Source: Idiomarina rhizosphaerae (GTDB lineage: Bacteria > Pseudomonadota > Gammaproteobacteria > Enterobacterales > Alteromonadaceae). From it: a stretch of 64,000 bases of DNA. Position 1 is the stretch's first letter; each line of letters starts with the position of its first letter. The stretch spans positions 124,001 to 188,000 of the forward strand of contig NZ_JAMZDE010000003.1 of assembly GCF_024159085.1 (NCBI RefSeq). The letters are read 5' to 3'. Shown here in pieces: positions 35,988-45,389 of this stretch. The translations under genes were made by a program, and so were the position numbers. The notes beneath the pieces are model-generated. The model saw only the letters and a program-made list of their open reading frames with translations, made no database searches and was not told the DNA's origin.

Positions 35988-38003
35988 TTATTCGTCCCGG
36001 TACTTTTCGAACCAATGCAGAATGTAAGCCACTTTGTTCATCAGGTTACTGGGCCGCGCGTAAATACCGTGGCCTGAGTCCTGAATACGCACCATAGCGG
36101 TGTCCACACCTTTAAGTTTCAGCGCCTGATAATACTGCTCGGTTTCTGACATAGGCGTACGATAGTCGTTTTCACCAGTTAACAGCATGGTTGGCGTAGT
36201 CACATTGCCGACATAGCTGATAGGCGAATACTTCATGTAATGTTCCATATTGTCCCACGGCAGACCCGGGAACCAGTATTGATAGAAGAAGTTGTACATA
36301 TCGGCAGTGAGCACAAAGCTGTACCAGTTAATAACCGGCTTAGCCACAACCGCAGCTTTAAAACGGTCGGTATGGCCGACTATCCAGGCGGTTAGCACGC
36401 CGCCGCCACTACCACCGGTAACGTAAAGCTCGTCTTCTTCGATAAAGCCTTTGTTAATAACTGCGTCTACGCCGTCCATTAAGTCGTTGTAGTCGTGGCT
36501 TGGGTAGTTGTGATGAATTTCATTAGCAAAGTCAGAGCCGTAGCTGGTACTGCCGCGCGGGTTGGTGTAAAGCACCACATAGCCAGCTGCTGCAAACAAC
36601 TGAATTTCAGCCGCAAAACGAGGACCATAGTTAGTGTGCGGACCACCGTGAATTTCCAGCATTAGCGGGTAATTTTTGTCTTTATCGAAACCCGGCGGAT
36701 AGGCTATCCAGCCCTGCAGGTCGATGCCATCGACACTCGATTTGTAGTTAATTTCTTCTACTTTGGCTAACTGCTTATGTGCCAGCGCATCCTCGTTTAA
36801 ACGAGTTAGCTGCTGTACGTCGCCGTCGTCCCATAATGCCAGCTCCGCCGGACGCATAGGATTAGAGATAGTAAAAGCTATACGGTCGTTTTTGGCTACG
36901 CTGAAGTCGCCACCTCCATAAGGCCGGGCATAAGACAGACCGCCGACTCTATTGGTCAGTTGGCGATGATCTCCGTCTAAGTCGGTGCGCGCCAGCTGTC
37001 CGACCCCGTTGTTGTCGTAGGTAAAGTAAACACCTTCGCTGTCACGGTCCCATTCAAACCCTGTAACGCTGCGGTCTAAATCTCCTGTCAGCAGTTCGAC
37101 GCTTGAACCGTCTAAGTCCATTACGTACAAATTAGAGGCCTGAAAACTCATTTTGGTGTCGTCATAACCAGTAAAAGCAATTTTCTCCCCGTTTGGAGAG
37201 ACTTTTGGCGAACCATCGGGGCCGTCACGTTCAGTAATTGCAGTAATTTCTTTGGAGCTTAGAGTTAGGCGATAAATTTCGCTGTTAACTGGTTGACGGA
37301 ATGCGTCATCACGGCGGTTTGCCGAGAAGAAAATATGCTTACTGTCCGGCGACCACGAGACTTGCCCGCCGTGATTAAATTCTTCGTCTGTTAGCTGACG
37401 CGGAGAGCCACCGGTTGCCGGAATAACATAGATTTGCTGATGTCCATCTTTAGCATAACCACCGCCGTCGTAACGATAATTGTCTTTGTCGATATACTTA
37501 GGCGCAGCAGTCCAGTCGGCACCTTCGGGTTTGCCCGGTAAGCTGACCGGTGCTGGCTGTGACTTGGGCGTAAACATGGAAAACGCAATTTGGCTGCCGT
37601 CGGGTGACCAGCTTAAGCCAGACGGCGCTTGTGTTAGTTGAGTAATTGCCGCACTGTCACCGGAATCGACCCAGTAAATATGAACCTGTGGAGAGCCGGT
37701 TTCGGTTGATACATACGCCAGACGGTCGCCACTGGGTGACCATACCGGCTGGCTTTCACTGCCCTGGCTGCCCGTTAACGGCCGAATATCACCGTCTGGC
37801 AGGCTGGCCCATAAACGCCCGACTTTGCGGTCGTTGTTTATGTCCATAGACTGACGGACAAACACCGTCCACTCGCCGCTGGGGTGAATGGTAGGTGATG
37901 ATGCGTATTCCAGCGTGAATATGTCTTCTAACTGGAGTTTTTCCTGGGCTGCTGCTGTGCCCGAAAGCATCAGCGCCGCCGCTGTTATTATCCATTTTTT
38001 CAT
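35988..38003 (-). CDS. S9 family prolyl-oligopeptidase-type peptidase
   Basis: Exported peptidase of 671 residues. A signal peptide (MKKWIITAAALMLSGTAAAQ) precedes a beta-propeller of WD40-like/PD40 repeats (about 40-400, for example WSPSGDRLAYVS and WSPDGSQIAFS). The catalytic alpha/beta-hydrolase domain has nucleophile Ser in GGSGGGVLTA, Asp in TGENDYRTP and His in DSGHGIYA. It probably degrades peptides in the periplasm. Four REP palindromes lie upstream. Confidence 0.92.
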   Translation of the reverse strand: MKKWIITAAALMLSGTAAAQEKLQLEDIFTLEYASSPTIHPSGEWTVFVRQSMDINNDRKVGRLWASLPDGDIRPLTGSQGSESQPVWSPSGDRLAYVSTETGSPQVHIYWVDSGDSAAITQLTQAPSGLSWSPDGSQIAFSMFTPKSQPAPVSLPGKPEGADWTAAPKYIDKDNYRYDGGGYAKDGHQQIYVIPATGGSPRQLTDEEFNHGGQVSWSPDSKHIFFSANRRDDAFRQPVNSEIYRLTLSSKEITAITERDGPDGSPKVSPNGEKIAFTGYDDTKMSFQASNLYVMDLDGSSVELLTGDLDRSVTGFEWDRDSEGVYFTYDNNGVGQLARTDLDGDHRQLTNRVGGLSYARPYGGGDFSVAKNDRIAFTISNPMRPAELALWDDGDVQQLTRLNEDALAHKQLAKVEEINYKSSVDGIDLQGWIAYPPGFDKDKNYPLMLEIHGGPHTNYGPRFAAEIQLFAAAGYVVLYTNPRGSTSYGSDFANEIHHNYPSHDYNDLMDGVDAVINKGFIEEDELYVTGGSGGGVLTAWIVGHTDRFKAAVVAKPVINWYSFVLTADMYNFFYQYWFPGLPWDNMEHYMKYSPISYVGNVTTPTMLLTGENDYRTPMSETEQYYQALKLKGVDTAMVRIQDSGHGIYARPSNLMNKVAYILHWFEKYRDE

Positions 38004-38043
38004 TGTTGTTCTCCCGGAAATATTACATAAGCCTGAGGTTTAT

Positions 38044-38191
38044 GTAGCCTGACGTTTACGTCAGGAGCGATATCTCACCTGACATAAATGTCAGGCTACA
38101 AAGTAAATCTGTTCCGTATCTCACCTGACATAAATGTCAGGCTACAAGGTAAATCCGTTCCGTATCTCACCTGACATAAATGTCAGGTTAC
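38044..38191. repeat. Cluster of four REP palindromes
   Basis: A GT-type palindrome at 38,048-38,065 after GTAG faces three AT-type palindromes at 38,078-38,095, 38,124-38,141 and 38,170-38,187. The last three are in 46-base tandem copies; the final foot is TTAC. It lies between the DUF1302 terminator and the S9 peptidase gene. Confidence 0.9.
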
Positions 38192-38219
38192 GTCCCATAT
38201 CACGTCGCGCAAATAAAAA

Positions 38220-38241
38220 AACCGCCTCAGTAGAGACGGTT
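38220..38241 (-). terminator. Rho-independent terminator of the DUF1302 gene
   Basis: On the minus strand a 9-bp stem (AACCGTCTC with GAGGCGGTT, one G-T pair) with a 4-base loop is followed by TTTTTTATTT. It lies about 30 bases after the DUF1302 stop. Confidence 0.85.
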
Positions 38242-38271
38242 TTATCGTGGTTAACACATTAATTCAATGAA

Positions 38272-40152
38272 TTAGAACGCGTATGAGAAGCTGACTGACG
38301 CATAATCGCGATCAGCTAGCGGATCAAGTTCTTCATCAGAATACATGGTGTAGCCTAGACTAACTTTGTAAGTTGACAGGTAATCAGCCATCAAATTCAA
38401 GCCTAATGACTTACGACCTTCAATAAAGTTACTGTTAGTTGAGTAGCCATTTACGTCATGATTAAACTGAATAGTTGGGTTTAAACCCCAGCCCTGCCAA
38501 ACATTTGAATATTCAAACTGGAAGCGGGTGCGATAACCCCATGAGGTAGATGTCGCAAAACCTTCGCAGTTGCCGACCCGGCTTTGCAAAGCGCCTGCTA
38601 TATCATCCCGTCCAGCTTGTCCAGCCGCGCCAATTAAAGGATCCATATCAGCCTGAGTTAAACACTTGCCATACAATGGCAGGCGACCATAACGTTGCTC
38701 TTGTAATCCCGGCATGTCGTGAACGTTGTTCATAGCCACTTCACCCACGAAAGTCATGCGATCTGAGCCCCACAAACGGTCAACAAAACGCACAAAGCTT
38801 AATTGGGTCTGACTAACGTCTAAACGGTCATAACCATGAGCTAAACCATTACCGCCAAACGGTGTGTTATTAAAGCGGTTTGAAAAAGTACTTGGTACAT
38901 TTGGACGTAGGCCAGTCGTTAAAATTTCGGTGGTGTTAATTTGCACAGGCACGCCATCGCGGTAGCTGTACTCGCCCGAAACAGACCATAGGCCTAAATT
39001 GGTACTAAAGCTAAAGCCATAAACTTCGGTGTCTTCAGGGTACTCGAGTACCAACCGAGGGCCATCAATAGGGTAGCCATTAGGAGAAGACCAGGTAAAA
39101 CCAAGATCCAGAGGCGATACGCCTTCTTGGCTGGCTCGAGGATCATCTATCCAGTTATAAGCCGAAATAATAGGCGTGTTGTTATGCAGGTTAAGATAAT
39201 AAACGCCAAACTCAGCACCAAGATCTAACGAGTAATAACGCAGGTTTGCACCCCACTGACCACTGTCAGAAGCTTCCAGGGTTGGATTACTGCCGATATA
39301 AGCACCTGCCTGTACCGATTCAAAGTCACTTAGGTAACTGTTAGGGTCACCCGGAACTAATTGCGGGTTAAGCGTAACTTTGCCACAGCCTGAACCACCA
39401 ATAATATCAACACTCGAGAAGTACGTACCACAGCCGTCCAGCTTGGTGTTATCCCACTCGTACTGGTAAAACGCTTCTAAGTTGAGTGAGTTGGTTAAAC
39501 CAATGCTGGTGCTGAACATACCAACTGGCAGCAAAGCTTCTTTAATTTCTGCACCAGGGCGACGTGCCGCGTTAACGTCTAACGGGTTAATGTCGTTAAT
39601 GCCGTTAAAAATAAAGGTACTTTCACCCCAGCTTAACACCTGACGACCCAAACGTACGCTGGCTGGCATGCTGCCTAAATCGAAATTAGCGTAAACGAAA
39701 GCATCGAGTAACTCGATGCCTTTACCTTGTGAGTAATCGTCAAAGATATCGTCATTTAATTTGGTATCAGGATAATAATTGTTACCTGCGTGACCATGCG
39801 GCATATTTTCTTCTGAAACCACATGATCGTACCAATAGTTGAAACGAATAAAAGCACCATGACTGCCGCCATCAATGCTTAGATCGTGTACACCTTTGAA
39901 TACCGATGACACTAAGTCACCTTTATCAAAGTTGAGGTTGCCGTCGTCGCCGACACTAGATTGAGCCGTACCACCAGCCATGTTACCGGGATGGATCAGG
40001 TGGTTAGCCTGATCTTCCATACGCCACGCTGCGCCGTAAGACAGAATAGAGTCGAATTTAATTTCATAATCGCCGACTTCAAAGTCAGCTGCCTGGCCTG
40101 ATGCTGCAAAGCTCAGTGCAATGGCCGTAGCCAGAGGAAGTTTTTTTAGCAT
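38272..40152 (-). CDS. DUF1302 outer-membrane family protein
   Basis: Secreted protein of about 626 residues. The signal peptide is MLKKLPLATAIALSFAASGQA. The body is rich in aromatic and Asp/Asn residues and ends SVSFSYAF, the C-terminal aromatic pattern of outer-membrane beta-barrels. It matches the DUF1302 family of marine gammaproteobacteria, whose members are often linked to lipid or hydrophobic compound metabolism. The ATG at 40,152 is preferred over 40,170 since it starts the signal peptide. The DUF1329 partner seen in other genomes is absent here. Confidence 0.82.
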   Translation of the reverse strand: MLKKLPLATAIALSFAASGQAADFEVGDYEIKFDSILSYGAAWRMEDQANHLIHPGNMAGGTAQSSVGDDGNLNFDKGDLVSSVFKGVHDLSIDGGSHGAFIRFNYWYDHVVSEENMPHGHAGNNYYPDTKLNDDIFDDYSQGKGIELLDAFVYANFDLGSMPASVRLGRQVLSWGESTFIFNGINDINPLDVNAARRPGAEIKEALLPVGMFSTSIGLTNSLNLEAFYQYEWDNTKLDGCGTYFSSVDIIGGSGCGKVTLNPQLVPGDPNSYLSDFESVQAGAYIGSNPTLEASDSGQWGANLRYYSLDLGAEFGVYYLNLHNNTPIISAYNWIDDPRASQEGVSPLDLGFTWSSPNGYPIDGPRLVLEYPEDTEVYGFSFSTNLGLWSVSGEYSYRDGVPVQINTTEILTTGLRPNVPSTFSNRFNNTPFGGNGLAHGYDRLDVSQTQLSFVRFVDRLWGSDRMTFVGEVAMNNVHDMPGLQEQRYGRLPLYGKCLTQADMDPLIGAAGQAGRDDIAGALQSRVGNCEGFATSTSWGYRTRFQFEYSNVWQGWGLNPTIQFNHDVNGYSTNSNFIEGRKSLGLNLMADYLSTYKVSLGYTMYSDEELDPLADRDYASVSFSYAF

Positions 40153-40295
40153 AGTTGTTCTTCTTTTCATTGTGAGCCACCTAATCTTTTTAACTTGTTT
40201 GGCGGTTATGTCTGAATCATGTCCGATGAGTTAAAAATATGCAAGTATATGAACACGAAAATATAACAAGTTGTTAGAAAAAGTGCGGGGAAATG

Positions 40296-40331
40296 TCGCT
40301 ACTGACGGCTAAAACTGCCCGTCAGCAGCGA
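40296..40331 (-). terminator. Hairpin after etfBA
   Basis: A 13-bp stem with one mismatch (TCGCTACTGACGG paired with CCGTCAGCAGCGA) and a 10-base loop lies about 20 bases after the etfA stop. On the minus strand it is followed only by ACATTTC, so termination may be weak. The plus strand has five T after the stem. Confidence 0.5.
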
Positions 40332-40351
40332 TTTTTAACAGCTAATAGAAG

Positions 40352-41281
40352 TTAAATTTTGCTGTTTAATTCCGGTAGTACGTCGAATAAATCGGCGACT
40401 AAACCGTAGTCTGCAACCTGGAAGATAGGTGCTTCTTCGTCTTTGTTGATAGCAACAATGACTTTAGAGTCCTTCATACCGGCCAGGTGCTGGATAGCAC
40501 CACTAATGCCCACGGCTATATAAAGCTGCGGTGCAACAATTTTACCGGTTTGGCCAACCTGCATGTCGTTTGGTACAAAACCAGCGTCGACCGCGGCACG
40601 AGATGCCCCCACGGCAGCGCCCAGTTTGTCAGCGATGTCTTCCAACATATGGAAGTTCTCGCCGTTTTGCATACCGCGACCACCAGAAATAACGATTTCT
40701 GCTGAGGTCAGGTCAGGACGCTCGGATTCGGCCAGTTGCTCTTCCACAAACTCAGATTTGTCGTTATTAAATACTGAGTCGATGCTTTCAACCTCACCGC
40801 TTCCGCCTTCTTCTGCGACGGCGTCAAAAGCTGTTGCACGTACGGTAATCACTTTGACTTTGTCTTCTGACTGCACCGTGGCAATAGCATTACCTGCGTA
40901 GATAGGACGCTTAAAAGTGTCGTCGCTTTCTACCGAGATAATGTCAGATACCTGCGCTACGTCTAATAATGCAGCAACGCGCGGCATGAAGTTTTTGCCG
41001 GTAGTTGTGGCTGGTGCCAGAATGTGGCTGTAATTTTTGCCTAAATCGGCAACCAGTTCACTGATGTTTTCCGCTAACTGATGCGCGTAAGCTTCGTTGT
41101 CTGCCAGAAAAACTTTTTTCACGCCGTTAGCTTTTGCTACGTTTTCGGCAACAGTTGAGCACCCTTTACCAGCAACCAGTACCTCGATGTCGCCACCGAT
41201 TTTCTGTGCAGCGGCTAACGTTTTCAGGGTTGATGGATCAACCGCGTTATTGTCGTGTTCTGCTACCACTAAGATGCTCAT
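40352..41281 (-). CDS. etfA: Electron transfer flavoprotein alpha subunit
   Basis: FAD-binding subunit of 309 residues. The C-terminal FAD domain has [39 protein letters not shown] and [12 protein letters not shown]. With EtfB it carries electrons from acyl-CoA and other dehydrogenases to ETF-ubiquinone oxidoreductase. The start overlaps the etfB stop by 4 bases. Confidence 0.96.
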   Translation of the reverse strand: MSILVVAEHDNNAVDPSTLKTLAAAQKIGGDIEVLVAGKGCSTVAENVAKANGVKKVFLADNEAYAHQLAENISELVADLGKNYSHILAPATTTGKNFMPRVAALLDVAQVSDIISVESDDTFKRPIYAGNAIATVQSEDKVKVITVRATAFDAVAEEGGSGEVESIDSVFNNDKSEFVEEQLAESERPDLTSAEIVISGGRGMQNGENFHMLEDIADKLGAAVGASRAAVDAGFVPNDMQVGQTGKIVAPQLYIAVGISGAIQHLAGMKDSKVIVAINKDEEAPIFQVADYGLVADLFDVLPELNSKI

Positions 41282-42027
41282 AATACTTTCGCCTCGTTTT
41301 TCAGTTTGTCGACCAGCTCATCTACGTCAGCTACTTTCACGCCGGCACTACGTTCGGCAGGGGTTTCAACTTTCAGTAGCTTAATAGTGCGCTTAACTTC
41401 CACACCCAGTTCGTCCGGGGTTGTGGTTTCCAGCGGCTTACGCTTGGCTTTCATAATGTTTGGCAGCGACGCGTAACGCGGCTCGTTCAGGCGCAGGTCG
41501 GTGGTGACAACCGCTGGCAGGTTAAGCTTAACGGTTTGCAGACCGCCGTCGATTTCACGAGTGACGTTAACAAAACCGTCGCCCACTTCCACTTTAGACG
41601 CGAAAGTGCCCTGTGGCATACCGGTTAAAGCGCCCAGCATCTGGCCGGTCTGGTTGTTGTCTGAGTCGATAGACTGTTTGCCCAGAATAACCATGTCCGG
41701 GCCTTCTTTCTCTACTACGCCTTTTAAGATTTTGGCGGCGGATAAGGAGTCCGGCATGTCGTCGGTTTCAACCTGAATGGCACGGTCAGCGCCTAATGCT
41801 AGGGCTGTGCGAAGTTGTTCCTGCACCGCTTTAGGGCCAATAGAAACGACAACCACTTCGTCTGCGGTGCCCGCTTCTTTCAGGCGTACGGCTTCTTCTA
41901 CCGCAATTTCACAGAATGGGTTAAGTGCCATTTTGACGTTTGCCAAATCGACATCGGACTGATCTGGTTTAACACGCACCTTGACGTTGTAGTCAATGAC
42001 GCGCTTAACCGCGACAAGTATCTTCAT
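41278..42027 (-). CDS. etfB: Electron transfer flavoprotein beta subunit
   Basis: AMP-binding subunit of 249 residues, beginning [20 protein letters not shown]. The signature [16 protein letters not shown] and ETF loop region [21 protein letters not shown] are intact; the latter is the recognition loop for partner dehydrogenases. It is first in the etfBA operon and has a good promoter at 42,080-42,108. It diverges from csdE. Confidence 0.96.
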   Translation of the reverse strand: MKILVAVKRVIDYNVKVRVKPDQSDVDLANVKMALNPFCEIAVEEAVRLKEAGTADEVVVVSIGPKAVQEQLRTALALGADRAIQVETDDMPDSLSAAKILKGVVEKEGPDMVILGKQSIDSDNNQTGQMLGALTGMPQGTFASKVEVGDGFVNVTREIDGGLQTVKLNLPAVVTTDLRLNEPRYASLPNIMKAKRKPLETTTPDELGVEVKRTIKLLKVETPAERSAGVKVADVDELVDKLKNEAKVL

Positions 42028-42079
42028 GTTGTCTTCCTTTTTCTGGAATGTTCTGAATGTTGGTATTTATTATGTTGCC

Positions 42080-42108
42080 ATTATCCTAGACTGGCGTCGA
42101 TCTCACAA
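42080..42108 (-). promoter_or_regulatory. Sigma-70 promoter of etfBA
   Basis: Minus strand TTGTGA, 17 bases, GATAAT, about 50 bases upstream of etfB. The -10 box has five of six consensus bases. Confidence 0.6.
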
Positions 42109-42151
42109 GTTATGGGAGAATAAAACTCTATTGCCGTAAGGGAGAGTTTAC

Positions 42152-42514
42152 ATGGCCAGCTGGGAACAGCTTTTTCGTCACTTAGTTCAACAAGCTAAAA
42201 GTCTACCAGAATACCCGGCGGAATGTCGTGATGACGATCATCTGGTGGGCGGCTGCGAGGCTAAAGTGTGGCTATGGCTGGATACCTCTGATGTGGAGGC
42301 AGTAGTGATTCGTTTTGATTCGGAGTCACGCATAGTGCGCGGCTTATTGGCGCTGCTGCAACAACGGCTGGACGGCTGTTCTGTTGCTGAGATTTCGACT
42401 TTTGATATTGACGCCTTTTACCGCGCCGAAGGCCTCGACAACGCGCTCAGCCCCTCGCGCAGCAACGGCCTGTATCAGGTAGCCAAAACCTTGAAGCTAA
42501 GGGTTGTAGCCTGA
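42152..42514 (+). CDS. csdE: CsdE/SufE-family sulfur acceptor protein
   Basis: Protein of 120 residues that accepts persulfide sulfur from a cysteine desulfurase. The active Cys lies in DHLVGGCEAKVWLWLD (about residue 30), the SufE/CsdE signature. TcdA (CsdL) is encoded convergently next to it, which matches the CsdA-CsdE-CsdL network of E. coli. No csdA is present in the window. The TGA stop lies inside a REP element (GTAGCCTGA), so the last residues may be REP-derived. Confidence 0.85.
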   Translation: MASWEQLFRHLVQQAKSLPEYPAECRDDDHLVGGCEAKVWLWLDTSDVEAVVIRFDSESRIVRGLLALLQQRLDGCSVAEISTFDIDAFYRAEGLDNALSPSRSNGLYQVAKTLKLRVVA

Positions 42515-42633
42515 CATTCATGTCAGGTGGGATATAACCACTTAAAATACTGCCCAAATAATTAGATGACGACGTTGTGTTCAACATCGTTCCTGACGTA
42601 AACGTCAGGCTACATCTGGGGCTGTCAGGCTAC
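42506..42633. repeat. Composite REP module between csdE and tcdA
   Basis: A full module of 108 bases (42,506-42,613) has an AT-type palindrome on the left and a GT-type on the right. A partial end TGTCAGGCTAC (42,623-42,633) follows. The csdE TGA and the tcdA TAG both lie inside REP sequence. Confidence 0.92.
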
Positions 42634-43415
42634 GGGCTCAATCGCTTCAATAACGTAGCAGTGGCTTGCATGGCGAAGCTGCAGGTGACCACCATGGCGG
42701 CGCCAAAGCCGGAACTGCAGTCCATGCGCATGGTGCCGGAGCCTGGTTTCTGCAGTGTGACGTTGCCTTCGTGCTCACCTGAAATTATTGGATAGCGCAG
42801 TTGCTCTTCGGAATAGACACAGTCGACGCCCCATTTACGTTTGGGGTTCTTGGAAAAGCCGTAGTCGCGGCGCAGTTGTGAGCGCACCTTGGCCAACAGA
42901 GGGTCTTGCTTGGCTTTGGCTAAATCAGCTACCCGGATCATGCTAGGGTCTATCTGCCCACCCGCTCCACCGCACACCACTATGCGTAATTTGCGACGTT
43001 TGCACCAGGCCACAAGTGCTGACTTAGTATTAACGCTGTCTATGGCATCGAGCACGGCATCGGCGCCGGTTAAGTATTCTTCAAAGTTTTCCGGCAGCAA
43101 ATAGTCGTCAATTACCCGCACTTCGCAGTTAGGATTAATGCTTTTCACCCGCTGCGCCAATACTTCGCTTTTAAGCTGGCCTATGGTGTTATCCGTTGCC
43201 GGTAGCTGGCGGTTAATGTTAGTGACACAGACATCGTCCAGATCGATAAGCGTTAGCTTACCAATACCTGTACGCGCCAGAGCTTCCACTGCCCAGGAAC
43301 CTACGCCGCCAAGCCCGGCGACCACAATATGTAACTGCTGAAAATGCGTTAACGTCGCTTGCCCGTAAACACGGCTTACGCCGCCAAAACGTTGATCAGG
43401 TACTTCTTCACTCAT
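42630..43415 (-). CDS. tcdA: tRNA threonylcarbamoyladenosine dehydratase
   Basis: ThiF/UBA-family enzyme of 261 residues that cyclises t6A37 in tRNA using ATP. The nucleotide site is GLGGVGSWAVEALARTG with later LIDLDDVCVTNINRQ. The ATG at 43,415 gives MSEEVPDQRFGG, and a GTG at 43,430 is an alternative. It overlaps the PAS gene by about 8 bases. The TAG stop comes from a partial REP end (42,623-42,633). Confidence 0.93.
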   Translation of the reverse strand: MSEEVPDQRFGGVSRVYGQATLTHFQQLHIVVAGLGGVGSWAVEALARTGIGKLTLIDLDDVCVTNINRQLPATDNTIGQLKSEVLAQRVKSINPNCEVRVIDDYLLPENFEEYLTGADAVLDAIDSVNTKSALVAWCKRRKLRIVVCGGAGGQIDPSMIRVADLAKAKQDPLLAKVRSQLRRDYGFSKNPKRKWGVDCVYSEEQLRYPIISGEHEGNVTLQKPGSGTMRMDCSSGFGAAMVVTCSFAMQATATLLKRLSP

Positions 43416-43827
43416 GGCTGGGTTGTTCACTCACATCGTAAATAATAATGCCCACCTGGTGCACTTCACCACGAGGGTTCTTCAGCGGAATTAGGGTGAC
43501 GTTTTGATACATCCATTCACTCTGCCCACTTATTGGGCGGCTATGGCGAAAACGAAAGACGTAAGGACGCTGTTGCCAGGTAATAAACACCCGCGAACTT
43601 AACTGCCGCACCCGGTCAATTTTACGCTGAAACCAGGCCTCTTCGATACCCGGGCAGCAGCGAAATAAATTTTTGTCGCGTACTTCACTAGGGCGCAGGC
43701 CGCTGTGGTTCTGCATAAACTCGTTCCACATCTGAATGTTGTTGTCGTTATCGATAACCACAATGCCGACATCAATAGCACCCAGAATGCTCAGCTTGCT
43801 GTGCAGTTCGTCCATATCGTCTATCAT
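43408..43827 (-). CDS. PAS domain protein
   Basis: Single-domain PAS protein of 139 residues. It shows AIDVGIVVIDNDNNIQMWNEFMQNHSG, a typical PAS start, and a later PAS core LIPLKNPRGEVHQVGIIIYDV. It has no output domain and probably works with the CheX-type response regulator whose stop overlaps its start as ATGA (43,824-43,827). It may bind a small ligand or haem/flavin, which cannot be told from sequence. Confidence 0.8.
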   Translation of the reverse strand: MIDDMDELHSKLSILGAIDVGIVVIDNDNNIQMWNEFMQNHSGLRPSEVRDKNLFRCCPGIEEAWFQRKIDRVRQLSSRVFITWQQRPYVFRFRHSRPISGQSEWMYQNVTLIPLKNPRGEVHQVGIIIYDVSEQPSHE

Positions 43828-44846
43828 TCGTCGTCTCCCTGGAGCCAATGGGCCAGCTGCTGGTCAAGAATTTTCACCGCGTCGGCAGGGAATAACAGCA
43901 GTAAATCGAAGGCCAGTTTGTGCTCCGGTAACTGATAACCAATTTCTATTGCCAGAATTTTCTGCCAGCGATGTTCGCCGTGTTTAATCAATTCCCGCAT
44001 AGACTGATGTTCGCCTAACAGCACCGGCTGCGAAGCCGCAAACTCCACATGCAGTTGCTGGCCTAAACCGTTTAAACACGCTGAGGACAAAATGGACGCA
44101 ACGTCCATTAACGACTCAATGCGTTGTTGCTTAACTGAGCCGCTCTCGCCAAGCTTAGCCCCCAGCAGTTTGCCAATATCGTCAATAGAGGCGTCGTTAA
44201 ACAGTGTTAGTGCTTCACCCAGAATACCGCTGCCGGAGAACCCCTGACTTACCGCAGCTACCTGCTTGTTTGTGTCGATAGACTCTATTGCCATGTGCAG
44301 TTCGGAAGGGGCGATAAAATTCACATTAGGTACAGGCAGTTCAATAAAAGTATCCAACACCCGGGCTAAGTGATCACCGGCTTGCCCCATGGCAACGTTT
44401 GATACTTCCCGGTAGACATCCAGCGGATTCGCCGGAGCCTGTGGTGTTTCATCGGCCAGTTTAAGCTGACCCGCGGCCGGTTGGTACAGGCCAAACTGCT
44501 GCAACAGGGTTTGTATGTCCTCTGGCTTCATCGGCTTTTTAACGAAAGCCATAGCACCCAGAGCCTGCACTCGCTTTTGCGCCTCGGGCTGAATGTCACC
44601 GGACACGACAATAACCAGGGTTTCTAATTGCTCTTCTTTTATGGCCTGCAGGGTTTCATAGCCGTCTTTTACCGGCATATTTAAATCCAGAAACAGTACT
44701 TCGGCGCGACCTTCGCGCACGCAGGTGAGTGCCTGCTCTCCGTGCTCCGCCTGGTGAACCTCTGCATCCCAGTCATCTGGCAGCGTGCGTAATAGCTGCT
44801 TACGCGCCATTTTGGAGTCATCGCACAGAGTGACTTTTAACGTCAT
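43824..44846 (-). CDS. Response regulator with CheC/CheX-like domain
   Basis: Protein of 340 residues. The N-terminal receiver (1-120) has the acid pocket CDDS, phospho-acceptor Asp in VLFLDLNMPVKDGYE, VVSGD and KKPM. The C-terminal part (about 145-340) contains paired phosphatase-type helices, as in CheC/CheX (EVSNVAMGQAGDHLAR and ESLMDVASILSSACLNGLG). Such proteins remove phosphate from CheY-like receivers. The gene heads an operon with the PAS protein and tcdA. The cognate kinase is not evident. Confidence 0.85.
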   Translation of the reverse strand: MTLKVTLCDDSKMARKQLLRTLPDDWDAEVHQAEHGEQALTCVREGRAEVLFLDLNMPVKDGYETLQAIKEEQLETLVIVVSGDIQPEAQKRVQALGAMAFVKKPMKPEDIQTLLQQFGLYQPAAGQLKLADETPQAPANPLDVYREVSNVAMGQAGDHLARVLDTFIELPVPNVNFIAPSELHMAIESIDTNKQVAAVSQGFSGSGILGEALTLFNDASIDDIGKLLGAKLGESGSVKQQRIESLMDVASILSSACLNGLGQQLHVEFAASQPVLLGEHQSMRELIKHGEHRWQKILAIEIGYQLPEHKLAFDLLLLFPADAVKILDQQLAHWLQGDDE

Positions 44847-44931
44847 AGATTCAGGCTCCCGCCATTGTTGAATGCTTTTATTCTAGCGCAGGCCACAACC
44901 TGATGCCATGGATGTGAATATGCCCGCCGAT

Positions 44932-45315
44932 GTAGCCTGACATTTATGTCAGGTGAGGTATCCCCGATGAAAATACCGCCCAAATAATTAAGCGATGCCT
45001 TGTGTTCGACATCCTTCCTGACGTAAACGTCAGGCTACGAACGGATAAATTGCAGCGGTGTTGTAGCCTGACATTTATGTCAGGTGAGATATCACCGATG
45101 AAAATACCGTCTAAATAATTAAGCGATGCCTTGTGTTCGACATCCTTCCTGACGTAAACGTCAGGCTACGAACGGATAAGTTGCAGCGGTGTTGTAGCCT
45201 GACATTGATGTCAGGTGAGATATCCGCGATGAAAATACCGTCTAAATAATTAAGCGATGCCTTGTGTTCAACATCGCTCCTGACGTAAACGTCAGGCTAC
45301 ATCAATGTCAGGCTG
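44932..45315. repeat. Tandem array of three REP modules upstream of the RAYT gene
   Basis: Three 107-base modules start at 44,932, 45,063 and 45,194, so the period is exactly 131 bases. Each has an AT-type palindrome after GTAG, a shared spacer of about 63 bases, and a GT-type palindrome before CTAC. A 24-base linker separates the first and second modules and the second and third. A degraded fragment ends near 45,315. This array fills most of the 543-base gap between the CheX-type regulator and the RAYT gene; nothing else was seen there. Confidence 0.95.
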
Positions 45316-45389
45316 CATCAACCAATACGCCGTTTTCCTACAACACAATGGAATTGACCGTTTCTGGGTTATGACTATTAATTAGCTGC

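Noticed and set aside
40563-40901. Antisense frame of 112 codons over etfA
   Set aside because: It shadows a highly conserved gene and has low-complexity Ser/Ala composition.
44932-45300. Regularly spaced repeats that could suggest a CRISPR array
   Set aside because: The spacers between palindromes are themselves conserved, the period is 131 bases, no cas gene is near, and a RAYT gene is adjacent. It is a REP array.
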